From Oscillospiraceae bacterium (GTDB lineage: Bacteria; Bacillota; Clostridia; Oscillospirales; Ruminococcaceae): a stretch of DNA of 8,879 bases. The notes under the pieces are model-generated. The model searched no databases. It had not been told where the DNA came from and saw only the letters and a list, made by a program, of their open reading frames with translations. Positions within the stretch are counted from its first letter, which is position 1. Every line of letters starts with the position of its first letter. The position numbers and the translations under genes were made by a program. The stretch is from the NCBI GenBank assembly GCA_900752625.1, contig CAADWC010000143.1, positions 1 to 8,879 of the forward strand, written 5' to 3'. Below are positions 1-5,637 of the stretch, in pieces.

Positions 1-2
1 CC

Positions 3-959
3 GTAGAGCCTGATAACGACGGCGATATTGACAAGGGGCTGGGAACTCATTACTATTCCTGCTCCAACAGCAAGGGGAAAGAACTGAGCGAGGTCAAGGG
101 ATATTATAAAAACCGGCTGGGCAGGTTTTCAAAAAGCGCCAGAACAATGCTTGAGGAAAATTATACCTCTGCATTATCTTTGTATAAGAGCGGTAAGACC
201 GCAGAGGCAATGCATACTCTGGGGCGGGCTCTGCATTTTATTGAGGATATGGGCTGTACAGTTCATACAGCTAATATGAAGTATCTGGATAAGCCTGCAA
301 ATGCTCATTATGCATATGAAAAGCATATAAATACACTGTGCAAGCAGTACAGCGCCGATAAATGTGATAAAAGACTTCAGAAATCATACGGCAGCGACGG
401 ATTTACTCAAGGGCTGAACAAGCTGGTAAAGCTTTCATCGCGTTTTGCACAGTCTATATCAAAGCTTGACCCAAAGGCGTTTGACGACGCGGCAAAGTCT
501 ACTATTCCTGTGGTTCAGCAAAATGCGTCGGCTTTGCTTCTGAAATTTTATGACGACTGTTGTACAGACAACGGTAATTTCCTGTGCGACGGTAAATTAT
601 ATACTTTGAAAAACGAAGCGTCGGGTCTTGTAATAACAGTTACTCCGAAAGGACTTTCGCTTGCGGCTCCGGATAAGGAGCTTGAGCAGAAGCTTCAGTT
701 TTGTATTTATGATAAAGGAGCGTTCGGTCTGAAGATAAGCGACGGAGGTTTTGTCAGCGAAAACTGCAAGGGTTACGATTATTTGAAGCTCGGAGCGGTT
801 CCCGCTCTGTTCAGATTGGGCGGCTACGGCAAAAAGCGTTTCAGAATATCCGCCGGTGGCACCGGGTTTGAAAAGGTTCTTACCTGTACTAAATCGGGAG
901 GGCTTTCGGTTTCCGAATTCGAGCCGGAAAATTCCGCTCAGATCTGGATAATAAACTGA
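3..959 (+). CDS. Zinc-dependent phospholipase C-like protein with C-terminal beta-trefoil-like domain, 5'-truncated
   Basis: The frame is open from the window edge, so the start is outside; 318 residues are visible and the first internal Met is at base 147. Numbering from that Met, residues 20-60 match the metal-binding core of the alpha-toxin/PC-PLC family: HFIED (H30, D34), VHTAN (H40) and H54-x3-E58, with the spacing of alpha-toxin ligands H126, D130, H136, H148 and E152. The preceding EPDND stretch resembles the family's DPD segment; the earlier ligands would lie upstream of the window. A helix at about 112-140 fits the end of the enzyme domain. Residues about 146-270 look like a ricin-type beta-trefoil: three weakly similar G/S-rich units ending in AQIWII, a QxW-like signature, in place of the C2-like tail of alpha-toxin. 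Likely role: a secreted phospholipid or related phosphoester hydrolase with a sugar-binding tail. A signal peptide cannot be assessed. The family call is fairly secure; substrate and tail fold are inferred. Confidence 0.72.
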   Translation, partial: VEPDNDGDIDKGLGTHYYSCSNSKGKELSEVKGYYKNRLGRFSKSARTMLEENYTSALSLYKSGKTAEAMHTLGRALHFIEDMGCTVHTANMKYLDKPANAHYAYEKHINTLCKQYSADKCDKRLQKSYGSDGFTQGLNKLVKLSSRFAQSISKLDPKAFDDAAKSTIPVVQQNASALLLKFYDDCCTDNGNFLCDGKLYTLKNEASGLVITVTPKGLSLAAPDKELEQKLQFCIYDKGAFGLKISDGGFVSENCKGYDYLKLGAVPALFRLGGYGKKRFRISAGGTGFEKVLTCTKSGGLSVSEFEPENSAQIWIIN

Positions 960-988
960 TATTGTTTATGATAATATAGAAATAGAAT

Positions 989-1020
989 AAGCTGCCGCAT
1001 AATTAAAAATGCGGCAGCTT
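989..1020. terminator. Bidirectional rho-independent terminator between convergent genes
   Basis: A perfect 12-bp stem (AAGCTGCCGCAT at 989-1000 pairing with 1009-1020) closes an 8-base A/T loop. It is followed by TTTATTGTTG on the + strand and by a U-rich stretch on the minus strand. It lies between the stops of the phospholipase-like gene (959) and the ABC permease gene (1054), so it can end transcription from both sides. Confidence 0.85.
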
Positions 1021-1053
1021 TATTGTTGTATGTAGATTCCTCTGCTCTGATAT

Positions 1054-1824
1054 TTATTCAAGCTCTCCTTTTTTATCTATCAGATAACAGGTAGCAAAGA
1101 AAAAAATTACCGAAATAATGATCTGCAATATCATCTGAATGGTTTCATAGGCAGGGCTGGAACTTGAAATATCATACTCTGTAAAGTAACGCACAATACT
1201 AAGCGTAAAGCCCAGAATGATTGAAAAAATGATCTGCTCTGCAAATAAAAATAAAATGACTCCAAGCAGCCTTAAATTCCGTATTAATATGTTTGAAAGC
1301 GTTATGGCGAAAAATATAGCCAGCTGAGCAAATATATATCCTGTCAGCAGAGTCAGGCAGTTCATCACTGTTTCCGATACCGGAGTGCTTAAGTAGTATT
1401 CTATCAGCTTTGGATAATCATCGGCTTCAAAAAAAGGCATGGAAAACATGATAATAAAGCAGATAATTGAAATTACAAACCAGATGAATCCGGAAATAAG
1501 CTTTGAAAGCAGATGATATGAAGTTTTAACCGGAATGGTCCTCAGCAGATATCCTTCGTTTGTAAACATTGACTTGCTGAAGCGTACAGGACCATATATA
1601 TAGGATATAGTTATACATGCAAAACAACTGATAACATAGAGCGGAATGAGAACCGATACAAAAAGTATATATGTTATTTCGCTGCTGTTTTCGTAGTAGC
1701 TATAACGGAATCCGCCTTTAAAAGCGAAAAAGCCGATAACGGAAAACAGAAGAAAAAATATTGTTATAGGAAGGAGCGACCTGGAAAAGTTTCTGAACTC
1801 ATATTTTAATATTTTGCCTAACAT
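1054..1824 (-). CDS. ABC-2 type transporter permease, six-helix membrane protein
   Basis: A 256-residue integral membrane protein, the membrane half of the exporter whose ATPase is encoded just upstream. Hydrophobic segments lie at roughly residues 16-36, 50-77, 108-130, 155-178, 185-213 and 230-250, giving six predicted helices. The N-terminus MLGKILKYEFRNF, with a short amphipathic basic segment before the first helix, is typical of ABC-2 permeases. The ATG at 1824 follows the site GGGAGGTG at suitable distance, and that site lies inside the 3' end of the ATPase gene. The two reading frames overlap by 7 bases (1818-1824), which suggests translational coupling. No substrate can be read from the sequence. 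Relatives of this type in Firmicutes often export peptides or antimicrobials or respond to envelope stress, but there is no peptide gene or immunity gene here to support that. Confidence 0.8.
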   Translation of the reverse strand: MLGKILKYEFRNFSRSLLPITIFFLLFSVIGFFAFKGGFRYSYYENSSEITYILFVSVLIPLYVISCFACITISYIYGPVRFSKSMFTNEGYLLRTIPVKTSYHLLSKLISGFIWFVISIICFIIMFSMPFFEADDYPKLIEYYLSTPVSETVMNCLTLLTGYIFAQLAIFFAITLSNILIRNLRLLGVILFLFAEQIIFSIILGFTLSIVRYFTEYDISSSSPAYETIQMILQIIISVIFFFATCYLIDKKGELE

Positions 1825-2519
1825 CTGTACACCTCCCTGAAAAGCTGGTCTACCGTCATATTGGTTTCAGCCTTTATCTGCTCAACAGATTTGAAAAGTC
1901 TCAGCGTTCCGTTCTGGATCATAACAGCATCGTCAAGCACAGGCTCAATATCGGCAATGAGGTGGGTAGATATTATTACTGCCGCATTTTCATTGTAATT
2001 TGAAATAATAGTGTTGAGAATATATTCTCTCGCAGCCGGATCAACGGCGGCGATAGGCTCGTCAAGCAGATAAACTTCGGCATTCCTGCTCATAACCAAA
2101 GCCAGCTGGACCTTTTCTCTTGTACCCTTCGACATACGCTTAAACTTCTGATTCATATTTACATTAAGACGGTTAAGCATTTCGACAGCCTTGCCGTAAT
2201 TGAAATCGCTGTAGAAGTCTTTGAAGAAATCAAGCAGTTCCTTTACTTTCATGTGGTCGGGAAGATAGTCCCTGTCCGGCAGATAGGATACGATCTTTTT
2301 TGTTTCGGTTCCTACCGGGCAGCCGTTTATAAGTATCTGACCGTAGGTAGGCTTCAAAAGTCCGCAGGCAAGCTTTATAAAAGTAGTTTTTCCGCTTCCG
2401 TTCGGTCCCAGAAGCCCTACTATTCTTCCTCTTTGTATTTCAAGACTGAGATTGCCCAGAGCCTGAAATCTTCCGTAGCATTTTGTCAGTCCGGAACAGC
2501 TGATTATAGCTTCGCTCAA
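1818..2519 (-). CDS. ABC transporter ATP-binding protein (YtrB/BcrA-like)
   Basis: A 233-residue ATPase that would power the permease encoded downstream. It has Walker A GPNGSGKTT (residues 38-46), signature MSKGTREK (129-136, the SKG form common in YtrB/BcrA-like exporters rather than LSGGQ), Walker B VYLLDEP (149-155, catalytic E154), a D-loop AAVD and the switch His in STH (H186). The Q-loop position carries D in YLPD, as often seen in this subgroup. I place the start at the TTG at 2519 because AGGGGGA sits 6 bases upstream of it and the protein then begins MSEAIISCSGLTKCYG, at the normal domain edge. A TTG at 2537 would place the ribosome site inside the gene. No GntR-type regulator, often encoded beside such exporters, is visible, and a terminator separates it from spoVS upstream. 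Confidence 0.88.
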   Translation of the reverse strand: MSEAIISCSGLTKCYGRFQALGNLSLEIQRGRIVGLLGPNGSGKTTFIKLACGLLKPTYGQILINGCPVGTETKKIVSYLPDRDYLPDHMKVKELLDFFKDFYSDFNYGKAVEMLNRLNVNMNQKFKRMSKGTREKVQLALVMSRNAEVYLLDEPIAAVDPAAREYILNTIISNYNENAAVIISTHLIADIEPVLDDAVMIQNGTLRLFKSVEQIKAETNMTVDQLFREVYRC

Positions 2520-2535
2520 TATTATTCCCCCTATC

Positions 2536-2570
2536 AAAAAACAGCAAAAAGAAAAAATTCTTCTTGCCGT
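2536..2570 (-). terminator. Rho-independent terminator of spoVS
   Basis: Read on the minus strand, a 13-pair hairpin (2558-2570 with 2541-2553, including two G-U pairs) has a 4-base U loop and is followed by five U residues (2540-2536). It lies just after the spoVS stop (2577) and before the ATPase gene start (2519). The stem is AT-rich, so it may leak. Confidence 0.7.
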
Positions 2571-2576
2571 ATGTTT

Positions 2577-2840
2577 TTAATTTCTTTTTTCGCAGATAAG
2601 CTTTATTGCCGTTCTTTCGTCATCGTCGATAACAACGTTTGCAAAAGCCGGGATACAGACGATATCGATACCTACCGGAGCAAGATATCCTCTTGCGATC
2701 GCCACTGCCTTGATTGCCTGATTGGTTGCTCCCGCACCTACAGCCTGAATTTCTACCGTGCCGCTTTCCTTGATAATTGCCGCTATGGCTCCTGCAACGG
2801 AATTTGGTACGGATCTTGCTGAAACTTTTAGAATTTCCAT
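2577..2840 (-). CDS. spoVS: Stage V sporulation protein S
   Basis: An 87-residue protein, the usual length for SpoVS (about 86). It matches the family from end to end: MEILKVSARSVPNSVAGAIA at the N-terminus, then EIQAVGAGATNQAIKAVAIARGY, then the PVGIDIVCIPAF and ERTAIKLI segments near the C-terminus. SpoVS is a small Alba-like-fold protein, possibly nucleic-acid-binding. In Bacillus subtilis it is needed to complete spore coat assembly and late sporulation stages. The ATG at 2840 is chosen because GGGAGGT lies 6 bases before it; the in-frame GTG at 2855 overlaps that site. Its neighbour ymdB is the usual one in Bacilli and Clostridia, but here spoVS also has its own promoter and terminator. 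Presence of spoVS does not prove that the organism sporulates, since the gene persists in some non-sporulating relatives. Confidence 0.96.
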   Translation of the reverse strand: MEILKVSARSVPNSVAGAIAAIIKESGTVEIQAVGAGATNQAIKAVAIARGYLAPVGIDIVCIPAFANVVIDDDERTAIKLICEKRN

Positions 2841-2897
2841 GTAATGACCTCCCACTGTTGGATTTGCTGTTAATTCAAAAATTATAACCTATGACCG

Positions 2898-2948
2898 GTA
2901 TGCTCAGCAGGGCTGAAATAAAGAATCGATTCCCCGTATTGAGCATAC
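2898..2948. promoter_or_regulatory. 9+9 bp dyad repeat in the spoVS promoter/leader region, possible operator
   Basis: GTATGCTCA (2898-2906) and its exact reverse complement TGAGCATAC (2940-2948) are 42 bp apart centre to centre, about four helical turns. One arm overlaps the expected start of transcription from the consensus spoVS promoter (-10 at 2952-2957). The other lies in the spacer and -35 zone of a second TATAAT box (2881-2886, weak -35). The arms could be two sites for one regulator or the stem of an RNA hairpin with a 33-base loop. The loop contains a 10-bp palindrome, GAATCGATTC (2923-2932). Function is inferred. Confidence 0.4.
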
Positions 2949-2951
2949 TCT

Positions 2952-2980
2952 ATTATACACCATTGCATGAAATATTGCAA
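2952..2980 (-). promoter_or_regulatory. Sigma-A promoter of spoVS
   Basis: On the minus strand: -35 TTGCAA (2975-2980, 4 of 6 matches), a 17-bp spacer and a perfect -10 TATAAT (2952-2957). Start of transcription is expected near 2945, giving a leader of about 105 bases. No clear sigma-H element was seen, although B. subtilis spoVS is sigma-H driven. Confidence 0.65.
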
Positions 2981-3002
2981 GCCAATTCACGTTTTTTGTG
3001 AA

Positions 3003-3770
3003 TTATCGCTTAATTATTCTTTGAATTTTGGTTGCTTTGCCTAATTTTTCATCAAAGCTTACCGAGACTGCGTTGATAAAGCATGGGCTGTCGCTTTCCC
3101 TGAACATAACAGGAAAATGATATTTCATTTTATCTATTGCTATCTGTGTGTCAACTCCGAGAACTGACATTTCGGGACCGGTCATTCCCACGTCGGTTAT
3201 ATATGCCGTGTGACCGCTGAGAATAGCTTCGTCGGCAGTCTGAACATGAGTGTGCGTTCCGAGGACCGCAGTGCATCTTCCAGCAAGATAATGTCCCATG
3301 GCCTTTTTTTCCGATGTGGCTTCGGCATGAAAATCCACAATTATATTGGGAGTATCCAGCGTTTCAAGAATTCTGTCTATATAAAAGAAAGGGTTTTCGA
3401 TTGAATCAAGATAAACTGTTCCCATAAGATTTACGACCGCTATTTTAACAGGGCATAAATCTATAACGGTAACTCCGTGCCCTGCAACTCCTTCAGGATA
3501 ATTGGCAGGACGCAGAAGAATTTCCTGTTCGTCGTAAATACCGACGCTTTCACGTCTTTTAAAGGAGTGATTTCCGGTAGTGACAACGTCCGCTCCCATT
3601 CTTACAAGCTCGTCGAAGGATTTCGGAGTAAGCCCGTTGCCCTGCGCCGAATTCTCGCCGTTTATAACTGTGAAATCAATCTCATATTCTTTTTTTATCT
3701 GATAAATATTATCTCTGAGAAAATCGCATCCTGCTTTTCCTACTACGTCGCCTACAAATAATAAGTTCAT
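3003..3770 (-). CDS. ymdB: YmdB family metallophosphoesterase (2',3'-cyclic nucleotide 2'-phosphodiesterase)
   Basis: A 255-residue cytoplasmic dinuclear-metal phosphodiesterase, close to the B. subtilis YmdB length (about 264). The family's metal and catalytic residues are all present: D8 in VGDVVGKAG, E39 and N40 in INGENSAQG, N67 and H68 in TTGNHSF, H148 in DFHAEATSEK, and H173 and H175 in GTHTHVQTAD. The segment ITDVGMTGP (191-199) is also typical. In B. subtilis YmdB hydrolyses 2',3'-cAMP and cGMP and influences the choice between motility and biofilm growth. The ATG at 3770 follows a modest GAGGGC ribosome site. Downstream lies spoVS, the conserved partner. The usual upstream partner rny (RNase Y) is absent and paaK ends there instead, separated by a terminator. 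Two possible promoters lie upstream (3792-3820 and 3902-3930). Family assignment is secure; the physiological role here is inferred from Bacillus. Confidence 0.94.
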   Translation of the reverse strand: MNLLFVGDVVGKAGCDFLRDNIYQIKKEYEIDFTVINGENSAQGNGLTPKSFDELVRMGADVVTTGNHSFKRRESVGIYDEQEILLRPANYPEGVAGHGVTVIDLCPVKIAVVNLMGTVYLDSIENPFFYIDRILETLDTPNIIVDFHAEATSEKKAMGHYLAGRCTAVLGTHTHVQTADEAILSGHTAYITDVGMTGPEMSVLGVDTQIAIDKMKYHFPVMFRESDSPCFINAVSVSFDEKLGKATKIQRIIKR

Positions 3771-3791
3771 ATACGCCCTCTTTTCTGCAAA

Positions 3792-3820
3792 ATTATACCA
3801 GTTAAATGTGATCCTGCCGA
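3792..3820 (-). promoter_or_regulatory. Proximal sigma-A promoter of ymdB
   Basis: On the minus strand: -35 TCGGCA (3815-3820, 4 of 6), 17-bp spacer, -10 TATAAT (3792-3797). Transcription would start near 3785, only about 15 bases before the ymdB start codon. Confidence 0.5.
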
Positions 3821-3901
3821 TAAGTCATAAGTGAGAATCAAAATATCAAGGTTTTGTAAAACTGTGATTCGGGCAAAAACCGGCGGCAAGATAATATATT
3901 A

Positions 3902-3930
3902 ATTATATACTCAATTGCCGATCAAGTCAA
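3902..3930 (-). promoter_or_regulatory. Distal, strong sigma-A promoter of ymdB or of a leader RNA
   Basis: On the minus strand: -35 TTGACT (3925-3930, 5 of 6), 17-bp spacer, perfect -10 TATAAT (3902-3907). Transcription would start near 3895 and give a leader of about 125 bases before ymdB. This is among the closest matches to consensus in the window and lies just downstream of the paaK terminator. Confidence 0.65.
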
Positions 3931-3963
3931 GAAAAAGGGAAGCGTGAAGGAAAACATAGGACA

Positions 3964-4000
3964 TGAAAAACAATCAGCGGACAGCAGCAGACCGTCCGCT
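3964..4000 (-). terminator. Rho-independent terminator of paaK
   Basis: Read on the minus strand, a 7-bp stem AGCGGAC/GTCCGCT (arms 3994-4000 and 3976-3982), extendable by inner G-C and G-U pairs, is followed by GATTGTTTTTC. It lies about 70 bases after the paaK stop. With the ymdB promoters it accounts for most of the 297-bp gap 3771-4067, in which I see no gene. Confidence 0.75.
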
Positions 4001-4067
4001 TGTATTGCGATTTGATTTTGCCAAAGAACAACATCCGGTTAATGTAACGATTCGGCGGCAGCAGGTA

Positions 4068-5300
4068 TCAATAGCGGTTATCAAAAACTCGCGTGGATTT
4101 TTTTTCGCTTCGGGGAAGCTCTCCTATATCCACCGGTTTTACTATAACGGTTATTCCTATCTTTGCCTTGAATCCGGCGCCGATGGCCGCTTCCATAGAG
4201 GTTTTATCAGCACCCTTGTCGATCTCTACAAACAGCGTGCAGATATCCTTGCCATAGAGATGATCGATCATAAACTGGTATTCGCTGGAGGCTCCGGGAA
4301 TTCCGGAAAGCATTTCGTCTATCTGGCTTGGGAAGATATTGACGCCTTTTACCTTTACCATGTCGTCAGTTCTTCCCAGAATGGTATCTATTCTGGGGTA
4401 CTTTGAACCGCAGGGACAATCTCCGGTAATTACTCTTGTAAGATCATGGGTGCGGTATCTGATTAGAGGCGCTCCCTGTTTTTTCAGAGTTGTAATTACC
4501 AGTTCGCCTATTTCTCCGTCAGGAACGACTTCTCCTGTCTTAGGATTGACGATTTCAAAATAAATATAATCGTCCCACATATGCATTCCGCATTCGTGAT
4601 CGCAGCTTATTCCGATTCCGGGACCGTAAACCTCGGTAAGACCGTAAATATCATAAAGCTGAACTCCCAGCTCCTTGGCGATACGCTTTCTCATTTTTTC
4701 GCCCCAGCGCTCCGAGCCTATTACTCCTTTTCTCAGGCATATCTGATCTCCGATACCCCGTTTTTCGATTTCTTCTGCAAGCAGAAGTGCATAGGAAGAG
4801 GTAGCGCATAAAACAGTGGATTTCAGATCTGTCATCATTCTCAGCTGTTTATCGGTGTTGCCCGGCCCCATGGGGATAGTCATTGCTCCCAGTCGTTCCG
4901 CTCCCAGCTGAAAGCCTATTCCGGCAGTCCAAAGACCGTAGCCTGGGGTGATCTGAATTCTGTCCAGCTTGCCTATTCCCGCCATTGTATAACAGCGCGC
5001 AAACATATCCGCCCAGTCGGAAACATCCTGAGCAGTGTAGGGGATTATAACGGGCGTTCCGGTAGTTCCCGAGGACGAATGTATACGTACTATCTCCTCG
5101 TCGGGAACGGCCTGAAGCCCCAGAGGATAGGCGTCTCTTAGATCGCCCTTCCATGTAAAGGGCAGCTTTTCAAAATCCTCCTGAGACTTGATGGAATCAA
5201 TGTCTACGCCCTCCAGTTTGCGCTTGTAAAAGCAGTCCTGAGAGGTCAGTTTTTTAAGCTGGTTTTTAATGAGTTGAAATTGCGTTTCTGTCATTTTCAT
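4068..5300 (-). CDS. paaK: Phenylacetate-CoA ligase family protein (arylacetate-CoA ligase)
   Basis: A 410-residue adenylate-forming ligase: arylacetate + ATP + CoA gives arylacetyl-CoA + AMP + PPi, in the cytoplasm. Motifs in order: phosphate-binding SSSGTTGTP (75-83), YGLTE (219-223), YRTHDLT (282-288), hinge region GRTDDMVKVKGVNIFP (309-324) and PRSEKKSTRV with the likely catalytic Lys 401. HDLTRVITGDCPCGSKYPR (285-303) is characteristic of PaaK. It is about 20 residues shorter than usual at the N-terminus, lacking the WNPE-type opening; the ATG at 5300 has AAGGAG 9 bases upstream, so the short form appears real. The gene is preceded by a T-box riboswitch with a UGG (Trp) specifier and lies downstream of iorB and iorA. 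This suggests that it supplies arylacetyl-CoA, probably indoleacetyl-CoA, to IOR for tryptophan formation rather than degrading phenylacetate. No ring-oxidation paa genes are present. Enzyme family is secure; the preference for indoleacetate is inferred. Confidence 0.93.
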   Translation of the reverse strand: MKMTETQFQLIKNQLKKLTSQDCFYKRKLEGVDIDSIKSQEDFEKLPFTWKGDLRDAYPLGLQAVPDEEIVRIHSSSGTTGTPVIIPYTAQDVSDWADMFARCYTMAGIGKLDRIQITPGYGLWTAGIGFQLGAERLGAMTIPMGPGNTDKQLRMMTDLKSTVLCATSSYALLLAEEIEKRGIGDQICLRKGVIGSERWGEKMRKRIAKELGVQLYDIYGLTEVYGPGIGISCDHECGMHMWDDYIYFEIVNPKTGEVVPDGEIGELVITTLKKQGAPLIRYRTHDLTRVITGDCPCGSKYPRIDTILGRTDDMVKVKGVNIFPSQIDEMLSGIPGASSEYQFMIDHLYGKDICTLFVEIDKGADKTSMEAAIGAGFKAKIGITVIVKPVDIGELPRSEKKSTRVFDNRY

Positions 5301-5320
5301 GGTTGATTACTCCTTCTTGC

Positions 5321-5596
5321 TTAAAACAAAAAATCCTGTCCCAAAGAAAATGGGACAGGATATAATTTTCCTGCGGTACCACCCAAATTGCGGAAAAATC
5401 CGCCGCTCGCCGGCGTACTGACATACGCCTTTTCCTTAACGCGGAAAACGTCGCCCCTAACGGAAATACCGCTCGGTTTGCCCTCATGAGTCCATTCGCC
5501 GGAGTCTGCGCTGCCGCAATTCCACCGTCTGCGGCTCTCTGAAACGCCTTTGCGGCGGCTACTACTCTCAATCATAGGTTTACGGTGATTATTATA
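5321..5596 (-). promoter_or_regulatory. T-box riboswitch upstream of paaK, predicted tryptophan (UGG) specifier
   Basis: A tRNA-sensing leader that allows paaK transcription when the cognate tRNA is uncharged. Stem I, read on the minus strand: UGAG (5570-5567) pairs with CUCA (5490-5487). Between them lie the AGUA-type side of the specifier loop, AGUAGUA (5566-5560), and the opposite side GAAUGGA (5497-5491), whose triplet after GAA is UGG (5494-5492). Below is a GA-containing internal loop compatible with a kink-turn. Above are AGAGAG (5540-5535) and a distal hairpin GCCGCA/UGCGGC whose loop contains GGUG. A further hairpin GGCGUA/UACGCC lies at 5429-5412. The T-box sequence UGGGUGGUACCGC is at 5385-5373, and CAGGA/UCCUG can form the antiterminator. 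Trp specificity fits the neighbouring indolepyruvate oxidoreductase genes. Open frames of 84-101 codons here are by-products of the GC-rich RNA. Confidence 0.95.
5323..5361 (-). terminator. Intrinsic terminator of the T-box leader
   Basis: An 11-bp perfect stem (ATCCTGTCCCA, 5361-5351 read as RNA, pairing with 5343-5333) has a 7-base loop and is followed by a long U tract (TTTTTTGTTTT). Its 5' arm shares UCCUG with the antiterminator pairing partner of the T-box, so the two structures are mutually exclusive. It sits just before the paaK ribosome site AAGGAG (5315-5310). Confidence 0.93.
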
Positions 5597-5602
5597 CTAT
5601 AT

Positions 5603-5631
5603 ATAATAGCACTGCTTTTTTTATTTGTCAA
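5603..5631 (-). promoter_or_regulatory. Sigma-A promoter of the T-box/paaK transcript
   Basis: Perfect -35 TTGACA (5626-5631), 17-bp spacer, -10 TATTAT (5603-5608, 5 of 6). The start of transcription is expected near 5596, just before stem I of the T-box. The -35 lies only 6 bases after the iorB stop codon. Confidence 0.8.
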
Positions 5632-5637
5632 GAGTTT

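Noticed and set aside
2520..2537. Upstream TTG (2537) as start of the ABC ATPase
   Set aside because: It would put the AGGGGGA ribosome site within the coding sequence; the TTG at 2519 is correctly spaced and starts at the domain edge.
2253..2822. 189-codon + strand open frame across the ATPase gene start and spoVS
   Set aside because: It lies antisense to two well-matched genes, has no family resemblance and no ribosome site, and spans the spoVS terminator.
3963..4406. 147-codon + strand open frame opposite the end of paaK
   Set aside because: Antisense to PaaK-coding sequence, begins inside the paaK terminator, and shows no recognisable protein features.
5266..5575. Two minus-strand open frames of 84-101 codons covering the T-box
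   Set aside because: The sequence is explained by T-box RNA structure; the Arg/Ala-rich products look like non-coding GC-rich RNA read as protein.
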